Source of the DNA: Bimuria novae-zelandiae CBS 107.79
Lineage: Eukaryota > Ascomycota > Dothideomycetes > Pleosporales > Didymosphaeriaceae
Direction of reading: 5' to 3'
NCBI GenBank assembly: GCA_010015655.1
Contig: ML976675.1
Coordinates: 457,291-521,290 of the forward strand
DNA: 64,000 bases
The first letter of the stretch is position 1; each line of letters starts with the position of its first letter. This document shows positions 35,974 to 45,588 of the stretch, one piece after another. The position numbers and the translations under genes were made by a program. Below the pieces are notes generated by a model. It was not told the DNA's origin and did no database searches. It saw only the letters and a program-made list of their open reading frames with translations.

Positions 35974-38900
35974 ATGCACCTCCTCTGGCTTGAGGACGAC
36001 GTAGCAGCCCAGCTAGACTTAGCGAACGCGTGGTTGACGAGGACCAACGGGACCACAGAAGAGGCATGGGCCGGTATATACGAGTGGACAGGTAGCTGTG
36101 TACGCATTCTCGCAGACGTCAGCGGCCATCGTCTTCTCCGCGTCTGGCAGGTTCGCGTACATTTTCCCTGCCAACTCGCATCATTTGCTGATTTGAATCC
36201 GCGCAGGGCGACTCACTTACTCTTACCGATGGTGCTGTCTTCATTGGAGCATCTCTCTCCCCCGACTGTCTCCAATTGACTCACTCTCTTTCGCCAGGTT
36301 GCCTGCTAGCGGTGCGCAAATTCACCATTCGATATACGCCTTACGGTCCGCTACGAGAGCGTCTTAACCTCGCACTCGACATTGCCCACCTATACTACGA
36401 CAACCCCAGCCTAGACTTTCAAAGTACCACCGAAGATCCCAAACCCATACACAACAGCGAGAATATCGCCAACGCGTTACGCGACCTACGCCGAACCCTG
36501 GTCGACTTCGATTGTTCAACCTTTGGGATGGTGCAGGACGAATCGGGTGAACAAGATAGCATGACGACACAAGAGGAAAACATCCATGGGAAGCCATCTC
36601 CAAACACTCAGTATGCGTTTGGCACCCAGATAGCGCACCGACCGCGATCCCCCGTCCGAGAGCCACGAGAGAATGGCAACGAGAATGGTAGCGACCTCGA
36701 CAAGCAGAAAACTGCTGCTTTACTAGGTCTAATTAGATTCAATGGAGCGAGTGGAGCACATATTCGACGTCCTCCCATCGAGCCGAAAGCGATGTGTAGA
36801 GACCCTCCCGAATCAGCGTCTTCAAATCAAGCGAACAAGGCCCCCTCCGCGGGTGGCTTTACAAGGATCTCTACTAGTCTTACATCCGACGAACATGTTG
36901 CGCGGCCGGAGACCATTTTCCAACCAACGTGCATGCCACCTCCCTACATGAAAAACGACCCAAGCCAAAACCTACCTTCGACAGGGAAAAGCTTTGAAAA
37001 GCTCTTCAATGACACAGAGGCAGCCGCGCTGGGCGGGACTTCCCAATCACAGTCCGATGAGGATGCTTTAGAAGACACAGTACCCAACTGGCTCGATGAC
37101 ACCTGCCACGCCGACGGTTGTGGAAAAGTGTTTGGCGCACAATCAAAGCTTCTCTCCCATTGGCAAAAGCCCAGAGCTGATACAAGTGATCGATTCCCAG
37201 ATGCGAATGTCCCCATCGGTGTGCTGAAAGCATTGAAACAATTTAAAAGGAACGCCACGCCTGGCCACAAATCTTCGGACGAAGAGGATAGCAGTGCGTC
37301 TGATACCAACCCACCAGTCGGTGACGACGGCTCGGTTTCTGATTATGAAGACGCCGTTTCGGCAGTGTCTTGGTCAAGCTCTGCTCCTCGGGAATCTCCT
37401 GAACGACGGTTTAGGCCTGATCCAGCCCTACCACCAGATTCTAGTCTACCGAGCATAGGCGCAGGAAGTCAAGGTGGAATGCAAGATTCCAGTTCCGGTC
37501 AGGAGGCTCAGCGTGTTGTGGCCATTCAATCCTCCAACGAAGAACCGACTATGGACCCTCGTTCGTCACCACCCTTTAGCTCCAACCCCCAGATTCCTCG
37601 TGTGGCCAGTGATGATGTTGACGACGATGATCTCGACATGGACTTGGAATTGGACGTACCGCGCGGATTGGGAGAAGGGCTTTTCAATCGCTATGCCGCT
37701 CCTAGTTCAGCACATGTACAGCGAGCGGTGGTAAACGTGCAAGTGGAAGAGACGCCTTATGCAAAAGAAAAGACGGCAGCATCTACTTCCATCATCAATC
37801 CCATGGCTCATGTGCAGCAGCAGAGTTCGAGCGGGGCATCCAAAGAAACTTCATCGACAACGATTGTGTATTCTACATACAAGGAAACACCCCCGCAGAA
37901 GGATGATGCTAAGAAGGGTGTGTCGGAGCTAGTGGAACTTCCATCGCTACCCGCTGGTCACAAAGAGGTTCACGAATCGGAGGACGATCGACCATTATAT
38001 TCGGCTAACGATACACCTGCTCGGCATTCTGTCTGTGACGACGTCCTCATGGAAGATGTGCAGGAAGAAGCGCTGTATTCTCCTGGTCCCTCGAACATCT
38101 CTCGCGAACGCGAACGACGAAACGATGACGTGGTGCCTCTCAAACGCAAGATTGAACTTTCACCCTTGAAAAATGGTCGTCGACCCTCGAAACTGATCAA
38201 GATCATGTCTTTCAAAGCTGAATCACCTAGTCCCCCTATCAAAGATAGCGGGGAAGAACTTCAAAGGGAGAAAGAAGAGCACTGGCGAAAATTCACGGAA
38301 GGACAGCGAGCTCAATCTTCCATCAGCAACGTCGCCGGGGATGACGCTACCCCAGGGGCCCAATCTGGGTCTATTCGCCGTGAAGATAGCGGGGAGAAGG
38401 AACATGATCCCGCCAGCGTTCACATACACTCGGGCCAGGACAAAGTTGCTAGGAGTGTTCCTCAAATGAACGAGCAGACCAATGAGAGGGCAGCGCAATC
38501 TATTAAAAGCATAGAGCGTACGATACAATCCGGTATAATTGCGCAAAATGATCTAAAGAACTTCAATAAGGCCTATTCAGTAGGAGACACAGTGGCTCCT
38601 GGTGCTCATGAAGACGTCGACATGGGTACCGGCGAGGCTGATGTCTACAGATCGGACATTGGCTTCACTAATGTTGACGATACGCTAGTGCACGCTGATG
38701 CTGAGAACGTCGTTGTGGAAGAGACTGTGCTCCAGGGAAATGAAGTGAGCAAGATTGAGACTGGCAACAACCTGGTCGACGACGTGTGCACCGGCTACGT
38801 CGAAAGCGGCCAGATAGTCTCCGGCCATGTACAGACAGTCCCTGCACGAACTTCGAGGGTACCTTCAGCACCAACTGCTGTGACAATGGCGCCGAAAAAG

Positions 38901-39857
38901 TCAAACGGAGCCACCCAATCGCCCACGCCAGGCACCGTATTTGAGAATTTCAGACGCACGTATCCCGCGTACACTGGAGACACGCGTCATTTCTTGGGCC
39001 AATGCAAAACAATGGATAAGCTCGACCAGCAAGACAAGATGGTGCCGAAGTGGCAGTGGGACGACTTCATTATTCGCAATCGCACAGACTACAGGGATTA
39101 CGTGAATCAATGTCTTGATCATGGCGAAGATGTCGAGCCGTACTACCGCTTCTACAAGGACAATATTCGGGATACGCTCTACACGAAGGGCGTTGTTGGG
39201 AACAGAAAGACCTTACTTGCCGCTATTGAGGAGCTTGAAGGCAAAATTGTCGGAAAACCCTATGTTCCAGACGTACCAACCTCAGAGTTCGCTGCCACGG
39301 CAGACCCGCTAGCGGATAGCCCAGTGCCAGATATTCCTAGTCCTCCCAAGTTCAAGGCTCCTGCGACTAAAAATTCACGCCCTGAGTTTACGGCTAGCAC
39401 AGCTTCCTCTGGAAGAGCAGCTGCGACTAGACTCGCTGCGATGGAGCGGCCCAGCCCAAGCCCAAGTGTTCAGAAAAAGAGACAGTCGCTGCCATCGGCT
39501 TTCAACAAACGAACTGAACGGACCAAGAGCGCCGTGCCTTCATCTAGTAATGAAGGCGCAAGAGAGTCTCTCCCAACGTCTTCCAGCAGACGCCTCTCCT
39601 CTCTAGGCCTATCCAGTTCAACCAATCGCCCCACGCCTGTGAACCAGCCAAGTCGGCTATCAGCATCGCGTAACGTTTCTACACGCCCCCCATCACTGCA
39701 AAGATTGAGCAGCGGACCGCGAATCCCCACTGAACCTACTGGTGACCCTTACCGCGATTTCATTTTCGCGCAGAACCGGGTCACTTCACTGACGGGGAGT
39801 GCTAGTGTACGTCCGCCCTCAAGCACAGCTGCACGCAACAGTGACAAGAGGAGGTGA
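35974..39857 (+). CDS. Candidate shelterin TPP1/Tpz1-like telomere protein
   Basis: Exons 35974-36150 and 36207-39857, with a 56-base intron (donor GTTCGC, acceptor CGCAG), give 1275 residues. The spliced N-terminus reads like an OB fold: a helix, CVRILADVSGHRLLRVW, GDSLTLTDGAVFIGASLS, and CLLAVRKFTIRYTPYGP. This resembles what I recall of fungal TPP1/Est3-family OB domains, which recruit telomerase and bind Pot1 at telomeres. A long disordered, acidic middle follows. A C-terminal conserved module at about 967-1077 (FENFRRTYPAYTGDTRHF, KWQWDDFIIRNRTDYRDYV, YRFYKDNI) also fits filamentous-fungal proteins given that label. The tail is Ser/Pro-rich and basic. Near residues 360-380 is a half zinc finger (C-x4-C-x12-H) lacking the last ligand. 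The start could lie in a further upstream exon. The telomere role is inference; a conserved protein of other function is possible. Confidence 0.55.
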
Positions 39858-41097
39858 GCTAATGTACGGGCAGATCGACGCGAACCCGGACATGAAGTGG
39901 CCGGAGAACCTGCACGTGAGGCCAAAAGCAGAGATTATGAGGAAAGGGTATGATGTGCTGAGTTGGAAGGACGATTTGTAAGTAGCTGGACGGTGGATGG
40001 CATAATGTTTAAAGAGTGTCTGGGCAGGCATCTTGACTAAATTTTTTTCCCATTTACCTACGATACCCACTTTGATTCAGCGACTGGTATGGCTTTATTT
40101 GTGGCTCTAGCACATGAGGCACGAGGTCGGCATTATTATAACCCATGATCAAGTTTCGCGAACTGTAATACGATCAGCCCTGCTGGTAGTCAAATGCAAT
40201 GGGAAATGTTCGACATGTGAAAGTATGACAGCGAGTCCGTATGACAGCGAGTCCGTATGACTCGGCGGTACCAGCGGTTTCCGGTCCGCGGACGCAAGTT
40301 TAAGACATTTTCGAAGCCGCGTGATGGCTGCTGGATCACAGATGGTGGCCGCATGGGGAGGGTTCCCCAGGTTTACCGCTCCTGCCCATTGGCACCCCAC
40401 ATGGTGTGTCTGCATGGTTCCGCCCGATATTCGGGACGCGTGACCGGTGTTGTTCCATTGTGATCCATTGTTTGAGGCGGTGGTTCTGTGGACGACTTGC
40501 AAGTCGAGATGTGCGGTGTTGATGTGCGATCTTCCTGGACTGCACACTTGGTGGAGGAGAGCGATGGCAGCAAGGATAGCGAGGACAGGCAGGGTTCTGC
40601 TTCGTAATAGACAATACCCCGGTGTTTGATGCAGGCGAAGCTGCACACGCTCACGCAGGAACTGAGTCCGTGCGCCAATCTTACCGCCTTTGTCCGTGTG
40701 ATGTGCATGGGTCTTTGAGCCCGCGACAGCTGAATGTGCTGGCAGCCATTAATTCCAGCGCATTCCGCATGATAGTCTGTTGCATCGCAAAACTTTTGCC
40801 TGGTTGTGGTGTCCCTCAGACGCGCAGCAGAAACAAGCACCGGGGAAAGTTGGCACTGACGTCCACCCGCAGCGAGCGGGACTGCTACGGACCAAAGTAC
40901 CGATGTACCTTTGACGGACCTTCCACGTAAACCTGCCACTACTCGCGCTACCTACCCCTATCATTGATTTTTCTTGACTTCATTGTGTCGTGTCAACTGA
41001 CTTGCATCGGCATTGCGCGCGTCTCTTCGAATACCTCACGGCCACGTGCGACCTCGTCGCTCTCACGACACTTGCGCATGGAGCCCTCTCGCTACAA
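39858..41097. other. Intergenic region upstream of the lipase gene
   Basis: No gene supported. A short tandem repeat sits at 40224-40261 (see separate entry). The stretch 40930-41097 is C/T-rich and contains the lipase promoter and possibly an upstream exon, because that reading frame stays open back to at least 40990 without an ATG. Confidence 0.4.
40224..40261 (+). repeat. 16-bp tandem repeat, two full copies plus six bases
   Basis: TATGACAGCGAGTCCG is present twice in a row, followed by TATGAC. It is a small local duplication with no visible function. Confidence 0.8.
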
Positions 41098-43595
41098 ATG
41101 TCCTTTGTATATGATACGGTGCTCTTCGGAGGCGCGAGACTACACACAGCAAGAGGTGGACAGCAGGGAAAGGATGTTGCGAAGCAACCCAGCCAGAGCC
41201 AAGGTGGGCGATTGAACCCGTTAATTCGGCTGGTGCAAGATCCATTTGGGGTACTTGGTCGAGGCACAAAAGACGCGGAGTCTACACCACCAGAAAACCA
41301 TGAGAAAGCTCGCAAACAGCTGCTGTACCTGCGCATGCGGGAGGTGAGTGAACTCAAGATTGGGATTACCGTCACATGCTCATCGTAAACACAGGCCACA
41401 TCCTACGAAGAATGGAAAACCGCTGCGAGCGAGCTAGACACCCTCGAAGGCAACGACGCCTGGAAGCTTGAAGACGAATCGTCCGAATACGACGCCGAGC
41501 TTGTCAAGGCCCGTCTGGAACAACTCGACGACGCTCGTCTCAACTGCGACGTCCAGCGCATGCTCTTCCTCGTACGCACGACCCTCACACGCGGCATCGG
41601 CGGCATGGGCGATCTGCGGCTCTACAAGCATTCGCATGTTGGGACCAAAAAGCTCATCGAGCGATACATCGAATCGGCTGTCCGGACGCTGCACGCGCTC
41701 CCTGACGTGGCAGCCAAGCAGGGCGAAAGCTGCCCCGTCAAGCCGCACAAGGTTGCCGAGGAGCTCCTCCGAACGCGCCAGTCGTTCGGCCGCACAGCGC
41801 TTCTGCTCTCCGGCGGCGGCACTTTTGGCATGAATCACATCGGCGTAGTCAAGTGTCTGTGGGAGTTGCGCCTCCTGCCGCGCATCATATCAGGAGCATC
41901 CGCAGGCAGCATCGTCTGTGCCGTGTTGTGCTCCAAAACCGATGCTGAGATACCCGCTGTTTTGGCTGAGTTTTGCTATGGAGACCTGGCTGTCTTTGAG
42001 AAGCCGGGGGACGAGGAGGGCGTCATTCAGAAAGTAACGCGCTTCCTGAAATTTGGCTCGCTCTTTGACATCTCGCATCTGCAGAGGGTCATGAGGCAGA
42101 TGCTCGGCGATATTACGTTTCAAGAATCGTACAATCGGACCCGGAGGATACTGAACATCACCGTTTCGAGCGCGAGCATGTATGAGCTTCCGAGGCTGTT
42201 GAATTACGTCACGGCGCCGGACGTTATGATTTGGTCGGCAGTGTAAGTTACTCTCTTGTAGACCGGAGATATTTTTCGGTGCCATAGTCCTGTTGTTGAA
42301 GATGGCTGACAACCGATAGATGTGCATCATGCTCTGTTCCATTCGTCTTCTCCGCTGCTTCTCTGATGGCCAAAGACCACAAGACTGGAAGACAAGTGCC
42401 GTGGGACCCCACACCCAACGAAGGCTGGATTGACGGATCGGTCGACAACGATTTGCCTATGACTCGCCTGGCTGAAATGTTCAACGTCAACCACTTCATT
42501 GTATCCCAAGTCAACCCACACGTGGTACCTTTTCTCGCCAAGGAAGAAGAAGCTATCAGTGCAGACGTACATCAAAACAATACCTTCTCCGCTGGTCCAG
42601 GTTGGATAAACAACATGGCCAATTTCGCCAAAGGAGAAGCTCTGCACCGTCTCGAAGTGCTCGCCGAAATGGGCGTCTTCCCCAACACCATGTCCAAAGT
42701 CCGATCGATCCTCAACCAGAGATACTCCGGCGACATCACCATCTTCCCCGTCATCTCATACACAAACTTCCCCAAGATCCTCAGCAACCCCACCACCGAC
42801 TTCATGCTCCGGTGCTTGCTCACCGGCGAACAAGCGACCTGGACCAAAGTCTCCAGAATCCAAAACCACCTCGCCATCGAGCTCGCTCTGGACGAAGCCG
42901 TCAACCACATCCTCCCCTGCGTGCACTTCAGCCAACGCCAGGCAAACCTCCGCCTTCTCAACCTCACCCGCCCCGCCTTCCAAGGCTCCGATCTGCCCCC
43001 CACGCATCCCCTCCGCCGACACAAGCGGGACGCGCAATCTGAAAGCCTCGGCGCTCCCCTCGCGCCATTCACACCCTTCATCGAGACCTCTGCGCCTGAC
43101 TTCCCGCTTCGTCCGAGCTCCCAGGGCAAGGGCCTCACGCCCACGGTATCACGTCCGTATCTGCCTTCCCGCCCGTCGATGCGGCCCCCGCACTCGCCCG
43201 ATGTCATAAAACCGCACTTCGCAACCGTGGAAGCGGTGTCGTCGACGGATGCGGAGGATGACCCCACTGATGCAGATGTCTCGGATAATGTCGACAGCGA
43301 TACCTCGGCGATCTTATCGTCGCCGGAGCCGGTGCATTCGCCGCCGCTGCTGCCCCGGGCGCCGGATCTCTGGCAGAGTACGGGTCAAATTGTGTTTCCG
43401 TATCCGTCGATATCGCATCCGCATCTGCATACGCCGTTCGATGATGGGCGCGGTGCTGTGCGTGCGTCTGCGATGCCGAGTTCGCCAGAGTTGCGGTATA
43501 AGCGGTTGTTTCATCCGCCGGTGGAGGGGGCGAAGATGGCGGGGTTGGGAAAGACGGTTGAGTTGGAAGAGGGGGAGGGGAGCTATTTCCGGTGA
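41098..43595 (+). CDS. Patatin-like phospholipase / triacylglycerol lipase (Tgl3/4/5 group)
   Basis: Exons 41098-41343, 41395-42242 and 42320-43595 give 789 residues. Introns have donors GTGAGT and GTAAGT and acceptors ACACAG and GATAG. The joins restore LRMRE-ATSYEEWK and MIWSAV-CASCSVPF. The patatin core shows the oxyanion loop SGGGTFGMNHIG at about 221, the nucleophile elbow GASAGS (Ser about 251), and the catalytic Asp in DGSVDNDLP (Asp about 403). These make the Ser-Asp dyad of lipid-droplet triacylglycerol lipases, which also act as acyltransferases or phospholipases. The N-terminal region ahead of the core (ELDTLEGNDAWKLEDE) is typical of the fungal group. The C-terminal 250 residues are Pro/Ser-rich and disordered. 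The ATG at 41098 is the first in frame, but the frame continues upstream, so an extra 5' exon is possible. Confidence 0.92.
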
Positions 43596-44144
43596 CATGT
43601 TTCTTTTGCCTTGTTACGCATGTGATGCATGGGCGGCGTTTGGGTAAGCTTGCATGGATGGATAGTGGGAGGAGATGATATCTTAGCATTGCGCGGTGGA
43701 GTTGGAATGGATANNNNNNNNNNNNNNNNNNNNNNNNNNNNNNNNNNNNNNNNNNNNNNNNNNNNNNNTTTTTTTTTTTTTTTCTTTTTATAGAGGGGAG
43801 GGGTATATAAGGCTGGAAAGAAGGGTTGGTGGGGCGAGGAACTATTGATACACATTTTATTCCTAGAGAATATTGTTAGCGTTGCTGTATGTGGACGTTT
43901 GGCTTTGTGGTGTAACTTAGTGTGATTGGGCGGTGTTGTGGGATATGCATGTCGATGAGCAGTAGAATGCGGGTTATACGTCTTGGATTGCAGTTTGTTT
44001 ATGTACTCGAGAGTCGTGATATATACAGCGTTACTAGCAGCGTCTTCTCTACCCTATCCGCGTAAAAAATCTCCTCGATCACGTTTCTTTCCTGCGGCCC
44101 TACCACCCTCATGCACACATTATCATCCATAATCGTAACCCCCC
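43596..44144. other. Intergenic region with assembly gap
   Basis: The 3' flanks of the lipase gene and of the convergent AT-hook gene meet here. It contains 55 N at 43714-43768 followed by 15 T. No gene is visible. Confidence 0.6.
43714..43768. other. Assembly gap (55 N) beside a poly-T run
   Basis: Fifty-five undetermined bases directly precede a run of 15 T (43769-43783). The gap was probably caused by a homopolymer or simple repeat, and its real length is unknown. Confidence 0.95.
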
Positions 44145-45059
44145 TTACTCTCCCCTCTCCTCAAACTTTACCCGTATCTGTGCATCCCATCGCCCCCACA
44201 ACTCCCACCCCACGACCAAAATAACCGGTATCCCCACCATGATGGCCGTCACGCGTCGCGCCGCGCCCTGGTATTTCTTCGGCATGCGGCCTTCCGCGAT
44301 GGCGCGCTCGGTGGCGGCATTTTCGAGGGCGGAGGGGGAGGGCGGTTTAGGGCGGGGGGAGGCGGGGAGGGAGGGGTTGAGGGGGCGCGTGGGGAGGGGG
44401 ATGGTGGTGCTGCGCTTGGGGAGGGAGGGGGTAGGTTTGGTGATGGGTTTGGAGGCGGGACGAGGTGGAGGGGGCGCGCGTGGTTGGGAGGACGGTGAGG
44501 GTGTGGGTGTGGGTAGAGGTTGCTCCATAATCACATTCGCAGCGCCGCCGGTTGGGAGGACGATTTCTCCCACGGCTGGCTGGCGCGGCGGTACGGAGGA
44601 CGGTGAGGGTGTAGACTGCGTGGGCGTCGGCAGAGGTTGTTCCATTACCACATTCGCAGCGCCGCCCGTCGGTAGTACCACTTCTGCCATAGCCGGCTCA
44701 ACTGGCGGCTTCATCGTCCCGGTCTTGTATACTTCTTCTAGTATCTTGCTCTTTCCCTCTCCTTTCCCCACCTCCATTCTTCCGTCCGTTGTTTTCTCCT
44801 CCGTCACCGGCGCACGCGTGGTCTTCGCGTTCGGCGCAGCTTTCACCGCCTTCACTGCTTTACTGGCCACCTTCACACCCTTCTTCACCATTGCATCGTC
44901 TTTCTTCCCCGCGGCCGTTGCCGTCTTCGTACTCGCTTTCCTCACTCCCACGCCCGCGCTCTTCTTGCATTCCCCCGCCGCCGAGGTTGAGACTTCCTCG
45001 CTGACGACCTTCCTCGGGCGTCCGCGCTTCTTCGGTTCGGTGGAGACGGTTGCGTCCAT
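44145..45059 (-). CDS. AT-hook motif protein with C-terminal membrane segment and internal repeat
   Basis: A single-exon frame of 304 residues from an ATG at 45059 to a stop at 44145. The N-terminus holds an AT-hook (EPKKRGRPRKVV), a minor-groove DNA-binding motif. A Lys/Ala-rich stretch reminiscent of linker-histone tails follows at about 30-85. A 21-residue unit occurs twice, at about 126-146 and 164-184 (VVLPTGGAANVVMEQPLP, then IVLPTGGAANVIMEQPLP). The middle is Pro-rich. The C-terminus has MPKKYQGAARRVTAIMVG followed by a hydrophobic segment IPVILVVGWELWG, which looks like one membrane span close to the end, as in tail-anchored proteins. I do not recognise a named family. A nuclear-envelope or mitochondrial membrane site is possible but unproven, and the 'AT-hook' could also be a fortuitous basic cluster. 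It lies 529 bases from the antiporter stop, on the same strand. Confidence 0.72.
   Translation of the reverse strand: MDATVSTEPKKRGRPRKVVSEEVSTSAAGECKKSAGVGVRKASTKTATAAGKKDDAMVKKGVKVASKAVKAVKAAPNAKTTRAPVTEEKTTDGRMEVGKGEGKSKILEEVYKTGTMKPPVEPAMAEVVLPTGGAANVVMEQPLPTPTQSTPSPSSVPPRQPAVGEIVLPTGGAANVIMEQPLPTPTPSPSSQPRAPPPPRPASKPITKPTPSLPKRSTTIPLPTRPLNPSLPASPRPKPPSPSALENAATERAIAEGRMPKKYQGAARRVTAIMVGIPVILVVGWELWGRWDAQIRVKFEERGE
44518..44692 (-). repeat. Two copies of a 63-base in-frame coding repeat
   Basis: Within the AT-hook protein, two 21-codon units (about 44518-44580 and 44630-44692 in window coordinates) encode nearly the same peptide. Several synonymous differences between the copies point to an old duplication held by selection on the protein. 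Confidence 0.65.
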
Positions 45060-45588
45060 TTGCTCACGCTCGATGGGGCCAATTCGTCGTAAGAAGGATG
45101 ATCTTCACGCAGAGCAATGGGATTAGGAAGAAGAGAGGAGAAGTCAGTATTAGGAGAAGCAGAGAAGACAGAGTGGCGTGACCGGGCGAGAGAGGGCGCG
45201 CAAAAGGAGGTGTTTAGAATCGACGCGTCGCGAAATTTTGGCGAACGGAACGGGTAAGGGTTTGGGCGAGTGGGTGCGGGTGCGGGTGCAGGGGTGGTTG
45301 TGGGGTTCGCCCCCGGCCTATCGATTGGGGCACCTGGAGAAAACGCCAACCATGTTCAGCAGCTGCATTAATTAATGTTTTGAAACGATTAGACTCGGTT
45401 TTGTTTACTTGGATTGAGAACCGAAACATCATTAGTATATGCTATCAATCTCCGTATGGTATATACCCAGACCGCATGCAAATGCACCCTTTCCAGCCTC
45501 GTCAAACTCCCACAGCGCCCGCTATACCTACGCCGAAGCACTTCAATGCAAATTCACTTGTAAGCAATATCATACCCAGCGCTACTCT
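45060..45588. other. Intergenic region between the AT-hook gene start and the antiporter stop
   Basis: Promoter of the AT-hook gene next to 45060 and 3' flank of the antiporter near 45588. No other gene is seen. Confidence 0.4.

Noticed and set aside
44239..45126. 295-codon plus-strand frame opposite the AT-hook protein
   Set aside because: It mirrors the Pro/Lys-rich minus-strand gene and is Gly/Arg-rich low complexity, so it is an antisense shadow.
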